Origin: Bacteroidales bacterium UBA6229
GTDB taxonomy: Bacteria; Bacteroidota; Bacteroidia; Bacteroidales; F082
NCBI GenBank assembly: GCA_002440975.1
Contig: DJWN01000127.1
Location: 1-64,000 of the forward strand
Direction of reading: 5' to 3'
DNA: 64,000 nt
Made by a program: the position numbers and the translations under genes. This document shows positions 45,388-55,186 of this stretch, piece by piece; positions within the stretch are counted from its first letter, which is position 1; the number at the start of each line of letters is the position of its first letter. The notes under the pieces were generated by a model. The model was not told the origin of the DNA, did no database searches, and saw only the letters and a program-made list of their open reading frames with translations.

Positions 45388-48198
45388 ATGACTAAGTCGC
45401 TTACACAACTGCAAAGCATTCATATTCAAGGCGCAAGAGTAAACAATCTCAAAAATATAAGTCTGCATATCCCAAAAAACAAGCTTGTTGTTATAACCGG
45501 CGTTTCAGGTTCGGGCAAGTCGTCGCTGGCCTTCGACACCTTATATGCCGAAGGTCAACGTCGCTATGTGGAAAGTCTGAGCTCCTATGCCCGCCAGTTT
45601 TTGGGTCGTATGAACAAACCCGATGTGGATTATATCAATGGCATTTCGCCGGCTATTGCCATCGAACAAAAAGTGAACAGTCGCAATCCGCGATCAACCG
45701 TTGGCACTACTACCGAAATTTACGAATACCTCAAGTTGTTGTTTGCACGAATTGGCAAAACCTATTCACCACTTTCGGGCAAATTGGTTAAGCGACATCG
45801 GGTTTCGGATGTGGTAAATTTTGTGCTCTCACTACCAAACGAAAGTCAGGCATTGGTTTTGGCACCCCTGAATTTACCTCCCAAACGGACGATCAACCAA
45901 CAACTAGGCATTCTGATGCAGCAGGGATTTAGTCGTTGTATGGTAAATGGTGAGGTGAAAAACATAGAAGACACGATTTCATCTGAAGCACCCAAAAAAT
46001 CTGACAAAGTCTTTATTGTTGTTGACAGATTACTTATCAATTCCAATGATCCTGATCTGTCTGCCCGCATCGCCGACTCTGTGCAAACAGCTTTTTACGA
46101 AGGGAAAGATCAGTGTTTGATTGATTTCAAAACGCCTGAAAAGCAAGGTCACGAGCTTTTTTCTTCCAGCTTTGCAGCGGATGGGATTCAGTTTGAAGAA
46201 CCAAGCGTGAATATGTTTACTTTTAACAATTCTTATGGAGCCTGCAAGCGTTGCGAAGGTTTTGGCAGCATCATCGGGATTGATGAAGATCTGGTAATTC
46301 CCAACAAAGGACTTTCTGTTTATGAAGGAGCAATAGCTTGCTGGAAAGGCGAAAAAATGGGTGAATGGAAAGACCAGCTCATCCGCACTGCCCCAAAATT
46401 CGATTTTCCGGTTCACAAACCCTTTTATGCTTTATCTGCTGAACAGAAACAATTACTTTGGACTGGTAATGAGTATTTTCAAGGCTTAAATGATTTCTTT
46501 CAGGAATTGGAAGAACAAACCTATAAGATTCAATATCGGGTGATGCTTTCGCGATACCGTGGAAAAACTATTTGTCCTGAATGTCAGGGTACAAGACTGC
46601 GAAAAGACGCATCTTATGTAAAAGTAGCCGGCAAAAGCATTTCTGAATTGGTACTGATGCCATTGGATCAGCTTTACAGCTTTTTTACTGCAATTGAACT
46701 TGATGAAACAGATCATCAAATTGCCAAACGCTTATTGAGTGAAATTACCAATCGTATTCAATTTTTGCTTGATGTAGGATTGAGTTACCTCACGCTCAAT
46801 CGTTTATCCAATAGCCTTTCGGGAGGTGAATCGCAACGCATCAATTTAGCAACCTCGCTCGGAAGCAGTCTGGTTGGTTCTACTTATATCTTGGACGAGC
46901 CCAGTATTGGTCTGCATAGCCGCGACACAAAAAGGCTCATCAAAGTATTAAAAAAACTACGCGATATTGGTAATACAGTCATCGTGGTGGAGCATGACGA
47001 AGAAATTATGCAGGCCGCAGACCAGATCATTGATATTGGCCCTGAGGCCGGAAGACTCGGCGGCGAATTGATCTTTCAGGGCAGTAGTCAGGAAATTATG
47101 CATCATCCGGTCAGCCTCACTGGAAAATACCTTAGCGGCATTTTGAAAATTCCGGTTCCTTCGTTTCGACGAAACTGGCACAACTATATTGAAATTAAAG
47201 GTGCTTCTCAAAACAACCTCAAACAAATTGATGTGAAATTTCCGCTGAATGTGCTAACCGTCATTTCCGGAGTGAGTGGCTCAGGAAAATCATCCTTGGT
47301 GCGCAGTATTCTTTATCCTGCCCTACGCAAGCATTTAGGTGGCTATGCCGAAAAAACCGGAAGTTTTGGCACGCTGGAAGGCGACTTGAATAAAATTGGA
47401 AGTGTGGAAATGGTTGACCAAAACCCTATCGGACGCTCATCGCGCTCTAATCCGGCTACCTATATCAAAGCTTACGATGATATCAGGCAGCTTTTTGCTG
47501 ACCAAAAACTGGCAAAGGCAAGATTTTACAAACCTGGCTTTTTCAGTTTCAACGTGCCGGGTGGCCGCTGCGATCAGTGCGAAGGAGAGGGCACTGTTAA
47601 AGTGGAGATGCAGTTTATGGCTGATGTTTATCTGGTATGCGAGTCATGTGGAGGCAAGCGGTTTAAAGAAGAAGTACTGGACATCCGTTTCGAAGGGAAA
47701 AACATTGCTGATGTGCTGGATATGACTATTAATGAGGCAATTGAGTTTTTCGGCCAGGAAACAAAAGCCAAAGTTCAATGCAATAAAATCGTAAATAAAC
47801 TTAAACCACTTCAGGAAGTCGGATTAGGTTATCTAAAGCTGGGACAGTCTTCCAGCACACTCAGTGGCGGTGAAGCACAACGTATCAAGCTGGCATTTTT
47901 CCTATCGAAAGGTGCAACCGATCAACCCACACTTTTCATATTTGACGAACCTACCACCGGCCTTCATTTTCATGATATCAATAAACTTTTGATCGCTTTT
48001 CAGGCATTGATTGAAAATGGTCACAGTGTTTTGGTCATCGAACATCATCCCGATATCATAAAATCAGCCGACTGGCTCATTGAGCTTGGCCCTGAAGGAG
48101 GAATCCTTGGAGGAAAAATGATCTTTGAAGGTACACCCGAAACGCTGACCAGGCAACATAAAACGCATACGGCTCTTGCAATCGAATCGAAATTGTAA
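45388..48198 (+). CDS. uvrA: UvrABC excinuclease subunit A
   Basis: A 936-residue tandem ABC ATPase. Two Walker A motifs (GVSGSGKSSLAFDTL near 40, GVSGSGKSSLVRSIL near 630), two signature motifs (LSGGESQRINLATS, LSGGEAQRIKLAFF) and the zinc module CDQCEGEGTVKVEM...CESCGG are intact. The first zinc module keeps only its second cysteine pair (ACKRCEGFG); the first pair is replaced by FAADGIQFEEPS, as I recall for other Bacteroidota UvrA. It recognises DNA lesions for nucleotide excision repair and is divergent from the sigma-factor gene. Confidence 0.95.
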   Translation: MTKSLTQLQSIHIQGARVNNLKNISLHIPKNKLVVITGVSGSGKSSLAFDTLYAEGQRRYVESLSSYARQFLGRMNKPDVDYINGISPAIAIEQKVNSRNPRSTVGTTTEIYEYLKLLFARIGKTYSPLSGKLVKRHRVSDVVNFVLSLPNESQALVLAPLNLPPKRTINQQLGILMQQGFSRCMVNGEVKNIEDTISSEAPKKSDKVFIVVDRLLINSNDPDLSARIADSVQTAFYEGKDQCLIDFKTPEKQGHELFSSSFAADGIQFEEPSVNMFTFNNSYGACKRCEGFGSIIGIDEDLVIPNKGLSVYEGAIACWKGEKMGEWKDQLIRTAPKFDFPVHKPFYALSAEQKQLLWTGNEYFQGLNDFFQELEEQTYKIQYRVMLSRYRGKTICPECQGTRLRKDASYVKVAGKSISELVLMPLDQLYSFFTAIELDETDHQIAKRLLSEITNRIQFLLDVGLSYLTLNRLSNSLSGGESQRINLATSLGSSLVGSTYILDEPSIGLHSRDTKRLIKVLKKLRDIGNTVIVVEHDEEIMQAADQIIDIGPEAGRLGGELIFQGSSQEIMHHPVSLTGKYLSGILKIPVPSFRRNWHNYIEIKGASQNNLKQIDVKFPLNVLTVISGVSGSGKSSLVRSILYPALRKHLGGYAEKTGSFGTLEGDLNKIGSVEMVDQNPIGRSSRSNPATYIKAYDDIRQLFADQKLAKARFYKPGFFSFNVPGGRCDQCEGEGTVKVEMQFMADVYLVCESCGGKRFKEEVLDIRFEGKNIADVLDMTINEAIEFFGQETKAKVQCNKIVNKLKPLQEVGLGYLKLGQSSSTLSGGEAQRIKLAFFLSKGATDQPTLFIFDEPTTGLHFHDINKLLIAFQALIENGHSVLVIEHHPDIIKSADWLIELGPEGGILGGKMIFEGTPETLTRQHKTHTALAIESKL

Positions 48199-48253
48199 GC
48201 AGGTTTTAATATTTTTTAGAAATTAATCAGGCTGAATATCTTGATTTATCTTG

Positions 48254-48261
48254 TATTTTTG
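48254..48261 (+). promoter_or_regulatory. Bacteroidota -7 box (TATTTTTG)
   Basis: TATTTTTG matches TAnnTTTG and lies 27 bases before the lipoprotein ATG; the -33 element is weak. Confidence 0.45.
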
Positions 48262-48288
48262 CTCCAAATTAAAATCATTCTAAATAAC

Positions 48289-49458
48289 ATGAAGAAATTT
48301 CTGATACCAGTTTACCTTGTTTTTTTATTGAGTGCTTGCAATTCGCCTTCAGGCTCGCCTTCAGGCTCGCCTTCAGGCTCGTCTTCAGGCCATAATCATG
48401 AAGGCCACGATCATGATCACGAAAGCGGCCATAGTCATGCAGAGGCAACAGTAAGTAATGTAATTCATTATCCTGAAGAAAAGAATCTGACAAACGTAAA
48501 ACAGCTCACTTTTGGAGGCGATAATGCTGAAGCATATTTTAGTTTTGACGACGAAATGATTGTCTTTCAATCAAATAATCCTGCCTGGTCGCTGGAATGT
48601 GATCAGATTTTTTACACCCGTCTCAACGAAGCCAGAATGGATAAAGAAATTCCCACGATGATCAGCACTGGCATGGGAAGAACAACCTGCAGCTATTTTA
48701 TGCCTGGCGACACCACGATTCTTTTTGCTTCGACGCATATGGGCGATGGCAGTTGTCCGCATGTTCCTGCACCTCGTGAAGACGGCAAATATGTATGGCC
48801 GATCTATGAAGATTACAATATTTTCGTATCTGATCTCAACGGCAATATCATTGACACACTAACCAACCGGCAAGGTTACGACGCAGAAGCTACTGTATCG
48901 CCTAACGGAGATAAAATCGTTTTTACTTCCGATCGCAGTGGTGATTTGGAACTCTTTACGATGGACATTGACGGAAGTAATGTAAAACAAATCACTTTTG
49001 GCTTGGGTTACGATGGCGGTGCTTTCTTTTCTCCAGATGGCAGTAAACTGGTTTTCAGATCATCGCGACCAAAAACAACTGAAGATATTGAAGAGTATAG
49101 CAACCTTTTGGCCGATGGACTTGTAATGCCCACCAATATGGAAATCTATGTGTGTGATGTTGACGGTTCAAACCTGATTCAGGTAACAGATCTGGGTAAA
49201 GCCAACTGGGCTCCTTATTTTCATCCTTCAGGCGAAAAGATTTTGTTTAGCTCCAACCACCATTCCGACAGAGGTTACCAGTTTAACATCTTCCTGATCA
49301 ATCTGGATGGAAGCGGACTCACGCAAATCACACACGATAAAACTTTCGATGCTTTCCCGATGTTTTCGTTTGATGGCAAAAAACTCATTTTTTCCAGTAA
49401 CCGAAACAACAACGGAACCCGCGACACCAATATTTTCCTTGCTGATTGGATTGAATAA
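48289..49458 (+). CDS. TolB-like beta-propeller lipoprotein with His-rich linker
   Basis: A 389-residue protein starting at the ATG at 48289 (signal peptide and lipobox LVFLLSACNSPSG). After the lipidated cysteine comes a tandem SPSG repeat, then a histidine/aspartate-rich segment (HNHEGHDHDHESGHSHAE). Residues about 70-389 are PD40/WD40-like propeller blades (EATVSPNGDKIVFTSDRSGD, GGAFFSPDGSKLVFRSSRP, WAPYFHPSGEKILFSSNHHS, AFPMFSFDGKKLIFSSNRN), as in TolB and DPP-IV propellers. It is probably an outer-membrane-anchored binding protein; the His-rich linker could bind zinc, nickel or copper. Confidence 0.85.
   Translation: MKKFLIPVYLVFLLSACNSPSGSPSGSPSGSSSGHNHEGHDHDHESGHSHAEATVSNVIHYPEEKNLTNVKQLTFGGDNAEAYFSFDDEMIVFQSNNPAWSLECDQIFYTRLNEARMDKEIPTMISTGMGRTTCSYFMPGDTTILFASTHMGDGSCPHVPAPREDGKYVWPIYEDYNIFVSDLNGNIIDTLTNRQGYDAEATVSPNGDKIVFTSDRSGDLELFTMDIDGSNVKQITFGLGYDGGAFFSPDGSKLVFRSSRPKTTEDIEEYSNLLADGLVMPTNMEIYVCDVDGSNLIQVTDLGKANWAPYFHPSGEKILFSSNHHSDRGYQFNIFLINLDGSGLTQITHDKTFDAFPMFSFDGKKLIFSSNRNNNGTRDTNIFLADWIE
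48343..48390 (+). repeat. Four tandem 12-bp repeats encoding SPSG
   Basis: Units at 48343-48354, 48355-48366, 48367-48378 and 48379-48390; three are identical (TCGCCTTCAGGC) and the fourth differs at one base. They code for a flexible linker just after the lipid anchor. Because 12 is a multiple of three, copy-number change alters linker length without a frameshift. Confidence 0.9.
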
Positions 49459-49476
49459 CAATATTTTATGACAAAC

Positions 49477-49517
49477 AAAACCTGCAACATCAAAACAACT
49501 ATGCTGCAGGTTTTTTT
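49477..49517 (+). terminator. Rho-independent terminator after the propeller lipoprotein
   Basis: AAAACCTGCA (49477-49486) pairs with TGCAGGTTTT (49505-49514), ending in seven T. Confidence 0.85.
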
Positions 49518-49646
49518 GTAAAAATCAAAAATATTATTGCATTTGATCAACTAAAAACCCAATAAATTGCATGATTTTAGCACTAAGCTGAACATTAAGG
49601 TTTTAGATGCTGTTTATTTCACTTACCATTAAACTCAACTATCATT

Positions 49647-51218
49647 ATGAAGAAACCCATACTTTTTCTGTCAATTTTATTCCTGTCCATTACTACTTTT
49701 GGTCAATTGAATATGTCATTAGTAGGACAGAAATCTTATAATCAAGACCTTAGCGATGTTTGGGGTTACGTTGATGAAACCGGAATTGAATACGCTCTGG
49801 TGGGTGTTTACAATGGTTTGTCGGTAGTTTCGCTGGAAGATCCTTCCAATCCTGAAGAAGTTTTTTTCGGCCCGGGCCCAAATTCAATCTGGCGCGATAT
49901 TAAAACCTGGGGCGATTATGCCTATGTTTCCAACGAAAGCGGTGGCGGCGTTTATATCGTTGACCTGAGCCCGCTTCCGGAAGAGCCGATTACCTCTACA
50001 ACAAATTTTACAGGCGACACTTATCCTTTCCAAACCATTCATAATCTGTATATTGATGAATCAGGGAAGCTTTACATTTTTGGTTCCGACAACGGAAATG
50101 GAGGTGCTATCATTTGCGATCTCACCCAGGACCCCATGATTCCTGTTGAGTTAGGTCGCTACAACACCTATTATTTTCACGATGGAATGGCGCGAGGCGA
50201 TACGCTCTGGGGTTGTGCTTTGTACCAGGGCTTGCTTACTCCAATTGACGTTTCGGATCCTTCAAACCCCACTTTGATGGGCTCCGTAGAAACGCCTTCA
50301 CAATTTACGCATAATGCATGGGTTTCGGATGATGGTACACATGTGTTTACGACAGATGAAGTTACAGGAGGATTTATCGGGGCATATAATGTTGTTGATC
50401 CATCAAATATGTACGAGGTAGATCGTATCAAAACGAGCAAAGGAAATAATGTAATTCCGCATAATGTGCATGTTTTCAATGATTATCTTGTCACTTCGTA
50501 TTATCGCGATGGCATTGTTGTTCACGATTCAAAATATCCTGACCGACTTTTTGAAGTAGCCAATTTTGATACCTCTCCACTCTCCGGTGACGGTTTTAAC
50601 GGAAGTTGGGGAGCATATCCATTTTTACCCAGTGGTTTGATTTTGGCCAGCGATATCGAAGAAGGTCTTTTTGTGCTGGAAATCGAATACCAACGAGCTG
50701 CTTATATTTCTGGTTCTGTGAAAGATATCTCAACGAACAGCCCAATCTTCAATGCTGAAGTCAGGGTTTTGGAAACCGATTTGGAAACCCAGACAAATTT
50801 CGCCGGTGGATTTGAATTAGGCACTTTGCTCAACGGCACCTTTGATGTGCTTGTTTCGGCAAATGGATACAGCCCTGATACTATCCGTAATGTGGAGCTG
50901 ATCAATGGAGAAATCACAGCATTGAATGTGGAATTGGATGATTTTTATGTTGGCCTTGCTGATCAGCAGGAAATGATAACTATAAAAGTATTTCCAAACC
51001 CATTCACTGATTTGATTACAATTGAAATTCCTCAGGAAACTGAAAGTCAGCTAAGTATGACCATCACAAACAAACTGGGACAAGTTATCTTTAAAGGCAT
51101 TGTAAATTCGGAAAGCTTCAGCCCGAGGCTTGATCACAAGCTTCAGCCAGGAAGTTATTTGATCAGCATTTACGATGGACCTCAAATAATTGCCAAAGAA
51201 ATTGTGATAAAAAAATAA
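49647..51218 (+). CDS. Choice-of-anchor B family T9SS-secreted protein
   Basis: A 523-residue exported protein with signal peptide (MKKPILFLSILFLSITTFGQ). Residues about 30-350 are LVIVD-type propeller repeats of the choice-of-anchor B family (LSDVWGYVDETGIEYALVGV, NSIWRDIKTWGDYAYVSNES, AHNAWVS-like blades with HDGMARGDTLWGCAL). Residues about 352-430 are a carboxypeptidase regulatory-like domain (AAYISGSVKDISTNSPIFNA). The last 75 are a type A T9SS sorting domain (VFPNPFTDLITIEIPQE ... GSYLISIYDG). It is monocistronic with its own terminator. Enzymatic activity is not evident. Confidence 0.88.
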   Translation: MKKPILFLSILFLSITTFGQLNMSLVGQKSYNQDLSDVWGYVDETGIEYALVGVYNGLSVVSLEDPSNPEEVFFGPGPNSIWRDIKTWGDYAYVSNESGGGVYIVDLSPLPEEPITSTTNFTGDTYPFQTIHNLYIDESGKLYIFGSDNGNGGAIICDLTQDPMIPVELGRYNTYYFHDGMARGDTLWGCALYQGLLTPIDVSDPSNPTLMGSVETPSQFTHNAWVSDDGTHVFTTDEVTGGFIGAYNVVDPSNMYEVDRIKTSKGNNVIPHNVHVFNDYLVTSYYRDGIVVHDSKYPDRLFEVANFDTSPLSGDGFNGSWGAYPFLPSGLILASDIEEGLFVLEIEYQRAAYISGSVKDISTNSPIFNAEVRVLETDLETQTNFAGGFELGTLLNGTFDVLVSANGYSPDTIRNVELINGEITALNVELDDFYVGLADQQEMITIKVFPNPFTDLITIEIPQETESQLSMTITNKLGQVIFKGIVNSESFSPRLDHKLQPGSYLISIYDGPQIIAKEIVIKK

Positions 51219-51237
51219 CCTGAAAATTATCTGAAAG

Positions 51238-51270
51238 AACGCAAGCTGGAAAAGTTTGCGTTTTTTTTTT
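51238..51270 (+). terminator. Rho-independent terminator
   Basis: AACGCAA (51238-51244) pairs with TTGCGTT (51256-51262), followed by a run of about ten T. It separates the convergent choice-of-anchor B and FG-GAP genes. Confidence 0.85.
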
Positions 51271-51275
51271 GCCTT

Positions 51276-53465
51276 TTATTGCACCAAAAACTTACCCGAA
51301 GACCTTATCTGACTGCTCTTCAAATTGATCAGATAAAGCCCCGAAGCTAAATCATTCAATTCAATCGAATTAAGCTGCTCAGGCAAAATGCTTTGTTTCA
51401 TAACCAATTGACCAAAAGTATTATAAATTGCAAGCTGTAAAGGCTCTGTGAGTTCAGCAGGCAATTCAAAACGGAGGAAATTTGTTACAGGATTTGGCTG
51501 AATTTTCAAGGTTGAAAAGGAAAATTCATCAACACCATAAAAAGTTGGAGTTCCGCTGCGATAAAAACCAATTCCACCAGTAAACGATCCACTTACAAAA
51601 TATTTGTTTCCCATTTCCGGCAATTCATATCCACTTAGAGTAGTATGCATCCCGTATAAATTCAATGAATCAACCAACCGAAATTCACCTTGAAGATTGT
51701 TATCAATCTGATCATAAGCATACACCCATCCCTGCTCGGAACCCACGTACAACAAACTGTTGCCAAGACTGTCAACTGTTAGAAATGGTGCGCTGAAACC
51801 CGTAAATTCGTTTGGCAGCACATTCAACTTTCCCCAATTGGAAATGGTAGGTTCAGCCGAAAAATGCGCTTGATGAACAGTTCCGGCGTTTTCAAAATAC
51901 AAAATACTACCACCCCGTTCGCCTGAGATAATGTCCGTTAAGCCATCTTTATTCACGTCAATCAATTGTGGTTTAGCTGATTGCCCCACATCAATCTGAA
52001 AATAATTGGGGTGGGCCAACACGAAATCTGCGGGAGCTCCGGCCTCTGCCCTGTTCTCAAAAAGATGCAACTGACCAACCTCATCACCAATTAGCATTTC
52101 GGCATCACCATCGTCATCCAGATCGCCAAAAGCAGGATAAACACCTTCAAATTCATAAATTGAAAGTCCTGCAAAATCATCAGTAACCCATTCAAATTCA
52201 GGTGCTGATGAAGAACCGATATTTCGGAGATAAAGCAGCTGACTGGCATAATTTCCGGTACTCTGATAAACACCAAAACCACCTGCGATGATATCCATCA
52301 AACCATCTGAATCAGCATCGAAGAAAACCGGATAAGATCGCTCACCTAAATCTATCATACTTTCAATCAGATAATTATCCTGCTGAAAGACAAATTCAGG
52401 AACTACTGTTGCACTTACATTCTTATACCACCAAATCTGGTTTGTATTAAGCGAGTTATTGGGATTATTAGGCGCAATCAACAAATCCTTCAGCCCATCC
52501 TTATCCGCATCCAGGAGATAAACCGCAGGAAAAACAGCTAAATCAACAGGAACCGTATTAGCAGGAAAATTGGTTTGCTGACTCACCATGGATGCTTCCT
52601 GCAGATTCCCGCCATTAATCAAATTGACAAGATTATTATAAGTAATATCTCCCAGTAGCAAGTCTTTCAAACCATTACCTGTCAAATCCAATGCCAAAAC
52701 AGTGGAGCCGGCATGTTTGCCATCTGCAGTTTCACGACTAACGCTGTTATCGCAGGTATCGAAAAGCGTAACGGTATTGTTGTTTCCATCCTCCGAAAAA
52801 TAACCCCAGCAGCTACTCGCTTTTTCAAAAATCAGTTCACCACAAGCTGTAACCAACTCCTGCGAAAGGTTGCGATGAAATTCCAAACGGCTTCCAACCA
52901 GATTAAAACTCAAAATATCCAGATCGCCATCGTCATCTACATCAACGATAGCCGGAATATCCGTAACGGCAACATACAAAGCTGTTTGATTTCCATCGGA
53001 ATCGGTGCTCAGTAAGAAATTTGCAGTCTTCACAAATTGAAAACTTCCATCGTTTTGTAATTTCTGCTGCCAAACAGCCACTCCGCCGGGAACAGAAGTA
53101 AAAATATCCATCAATCCATCGCAATTATAATCCCTGAGCAACATCCAGTTACGCATTGCAGGAAAAGCATGATGGTATTCGGGTGCGTATTTCCAACCCG
53201 AATCGGTATGTAAAAAGCATTTCACAGATCCATAAAATCCCCTTTCAAAAGCTACCAAATCCATAATGCCATCTTTGTTGAGATCCATCTCCGAAAACTG
53301 TGGCGTATTAAATCCTCCGGCCCAGGGATTGGCTTGTTTTTCATTGTTTTTCCAGAGCTTGATGTCGTTGTCCGGTACAATTTCCAGTTGCGCCATCACC
53401 CAAACTGGAAAAAAGAATGAAAGAAATAAAATCGTTAATGTTATTCGATTAATCGGCTGGTGCAT
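51276..53465 (-). CDS. FG-GAP/VCBS-repeat T9SS-secreted protein
   Basis: A 729-residue exported protein with signal peptide (LTILFLSFFFPVWVMAQ). It contains many calcium-loop FG-GAP/VCBS repeats of the form D-x-D-x-D-G (EMDLNKDGIMDLVAFERGFY, DYNCDGLMDIFTSVPG, DVDDDGDLDILSFN, DADSDGLMDIIAGGF, LDDDGDAEMLIGDE, DVNKDGLTDIISGE). The C-terminal 80 residues (IQPNPVTNFLRFELPAEL ... GLYLINLKSSQ) are a type A T9SS sorting domain. It overlaps the upstream peroxidase gene by 17 bases, which implies coupled translation. Likely an adhesive or scaffold cell-surface protein. Confidence 0.88.
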   Translation of the reverse strand: MHQPINRITLTILFLSFFFPVWVMAQLEIVPDNDIKLWKNNEKQANPWAGGFNTPQFSEMDLNKDGIMDLVAFERGFYGSVKCFLHTDSGWKYAPEYHHAFPAMRNWMLLRDYNCDGLMDIFTSVPGGVAVWQQKLQNDGSFQFVKTANFLLSTDSDGNQTALYVAVTDIPAIVDVDDDGDLDILSFNLVGSRLEFHRNLSQELVTACGELIFEKASSCWGYFSEDGNNNTVTLFDTCDNSVSRETADGKHAGSTVLALDLTGNGLKDLLLGDITYNNLVNLINGGNLQEASMVSQQTNFPANTVPVDLAVFPAVYLLDADKDGLKDLLIAPNNPNNSLNTNQIWWYKNVSATVVPEFVFQQDNYLIESMIDLGERSYPVFFDADSDGLMDIIAGGFGVYQSTGNYASQLLYLRNIGSSSAPEFEWVTDDFAGLSIYEFEGVYPAFGDLDDDGDAEMLIGDEVGQLHLFENRAEAGAPADFVLAHPNYFQIDVGQSAKPQLIDVNKDGLTDIISGERGGSILYFENAGTVHQAHFSAEPTISNWGKLNVLPNEFTGFSAPFLTVDSLGNSLLYVGSEQGWVYAYDQIDNNLQGEFRLVDSLNLYGMHTTLSGYELPEMGNKYFVSGSFTGGIGFYRSGTPTFYGVDEFSFSTLKIQPNPVTNFLRFELPAELTEPLQLAIYNTFGQLVMKQSILPEQLNSIELNDLASGLYLINLKSSQIRSSGKFLVQ

Positions 53466-54522
53466 AAGCTGAATTTTGAATAAATGATGTGTCAGAAAGC
53501 GTTTTCAGAAAGGTGAGCAGGTAGAATTTTTCCTCTTCAGTAAGCCGAACCCCACCCTCACCCACATTCTTCATCAAAGGATCGATCGTTTCGCTGTATT
53601 GCAATCCTTCGCTATAAAAATCAATCACTTCTTCCAGGGTTTGAAACCTTCCATCATGCATGTAAGGTGATGTAAATTCGGCATTACGCAAAGTTGGCGT
53701 CCGGAATCTTCCCAGATCATTAGGATCATTGGTAACTTTAAAGAGACCAGAATCAGCAAAGATGGCATCCAATCCGTTGTTATGGAAATCGTTGTCGGTA
53801 AATAAAATCGTTGTGTGGCAATGAAAACAATCCCCTTTCTCGGTAAAGAATATCTCAAAACCACGACTTTCGGCCTGTGTAAGGCTCACTTCTCCCCGCA
53901 AATAGCGATCCCATTTTGAATTGGATGAGATCAAGGTCCTTTCAAATTGCGCGATGGCTTTCACAACATGTGTTGAGTCGAAATCAAGGATACCAAAAGC
54001 CTCATAAAACATCCTTTGGTAAGTAGAATCATTTTTTAAACTCATCACTGCCTGAGGCCAGCTGTTGTGCATCTCAACCGGATTCACCACCGGTTCAAAA
54101 GCTTGTTCTTCAAGTGATTTGGCACTGCCATCCCAATTTAGGTGACTCAACCAGCCTACATTAATCAGAGCCATGGCATTACGACTTCCTTCGAGGCCGT
54201 CGATGCCCGTGCTAAAGCTATTGGGATCAGCAAAAGAAAAGTCCTGCATATGGCAGCTGGCACAGGATTGCGTATTATCAGCCGAAAGTATGGGATCGTG
54301 AAACAATTTGCGTCCCAGCGAAATTCCTTCTTCAGTCAATTGATTATCAGCAGGTATCATCATATATGGAAATCCTGTTGGAAATTCCAAAGCAAAAGGC
54401 GTGGGATCAAAAATATAACCATGCCCCGCAAGCTGATCCTCATTGTTTTTCTGACACGATAGCAAAAGTGCCAATGATAAAATTGGCAATAACCACTTCA
54501 AAATTTTGATAACCTCGATCAA
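53449..54522 (-). CDS. MauG/di-haem cytochrome c peroxidase-family lipoprotein
   Basis: A 357-residue exported protein with a lipobox (LSLALLLSCQKNNED), placing it in the periplasm or at the outer membrane. Two haem c sites are visible: SCASCH (about residue 90) and DCFHCH (about 235), and SPYMHDGRFQTLEEV is the conserved segment near the second haem. The family reduces hydrogen peroxide or oxidises partner proteins. It starts at TTG (54522); no ATG is in frame upstream. It overlaps the FG-GAP protein downstream by 17 bases, suggesting a shared role. Confidence 0.9.
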   Translation of the reverse strand: MIEVIKILKWLLPILSLALLLSCQKNNEDQLAGHGYIFDPTPFALEFPTGFPYMMIPADNQLTEEGISLGRKLFHDPILSADNTQSCASCHMQDFSFADPNSFSTGIDGLEGSRNAMALINVGWLSHLNWDGSAKSLEEQAFEPVVNPVEMHNSWPQAVMSLKNDSTYQRMFYEAFGILDFDSTHVVKAIAQFERTLISSNSKWDRYLRGEVSLTQAESRGFEIFFTEKGDCFHCHTTILFTDNDFHNNGLDAIFADSGLFKVTNDPNDLGRFRTPTLRNAEFTSPYMHDGRFQTLEEVIDFYSEGLQYSETIDPLMKNVGEGGVRLTEEEKFYLLTFLKTLSDTSFIQNSAYAPAD

Positions 54523-54618
54523 CTGTATGCAATTTTTGTGATTAATTCATGTAAAACACCAATCTAAGCCCAAAGTTCTAACCAACTCTAAACAATTAAA
54601 TGCTGTCAAAACAAATAA

Positions 54619-55182
54619 CTATCTGTAACGATCATTCAAACCGATTCCGGATTCGATCATCGGAATAATTTTCTTCAACCTTTTCAATTGTGTTTCAGTT
54701 CTTTTTGCAAAAGCCATAAATTCAATATATTCCTTTTGTTTATAAGCTGTTAGCGCATTAAAAGCTGCATTCAGTGCTGCTTTACTTTGTAATTGTTCCG
54801 CCAATATTTCAGGGATAGCTATGCCTGAAGCATCTTCCTTTTCAAGGACAATTCCTTTTTTTTCAACCCGAATGGCTTCCCGTATATAGGCTAAAATCAG
54901 CTGTTCATCAATCTCTTCCACAGCAGTAAACCGCCATTGCCGCAAAGCTCTGGTTTTGCCTTCCTGCGCATTGACAAGCTTGTTGCTCGCATCTTTCAAG
55001 AAAACACCTTTGTAGAACCAAAGCGCAAAATAATGTTTGAAACCTCCATAGCTGATCACATTCTTTCCTTGAAAAATAAACACATCGGCTCCCCATTTGG
55101 TCTCACATTTCAAACCTGATTTTTGCACAATTCCTTTCAGAACAGTCAGTTCATCAGCCCATTGTAGTGTATAATCCTTCAC
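54619..55182 (-). CDS. YdeI/OmpD-associated family protein
   Basis: A 187-residue soluble protein. Residues about 1-110 are a DUF1801/YdhG-like domain (LKCETKWGADVFIFQGKNVI, HYFALWFYKGVFLKD) and residues about 120-187 the helical YdeI tail (ALNAAFNALTAYKQKEYIEF, RTETQLKRLKKIIPMI). YdeI homologs are linked to resistance to cationic peptides, but the biochemical role is unknown. GTG start at 55182, four bases after the preceding DUF1801 gene, so the two form an operon of related domains. Confidence 0.85.
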   Translation of the reverse strand: MKDYTLQWADELTVLKGIVQKSGLKCETKWGADVFIFQGKNVISYGGFKHYFALWFYKGVFLKDASNKLVNAQEGKTRALRQWRFTAVEEIDEQLILAYIREAIRVEKKGIVLEKEDASGIAIPEILAEQLQSKAALNAAFNALTAYKQKEYIEFMAFAKRTETQLKRLKKIIPMIESGIGLNDRYR

Positions 55183-55186
55183 GAGC

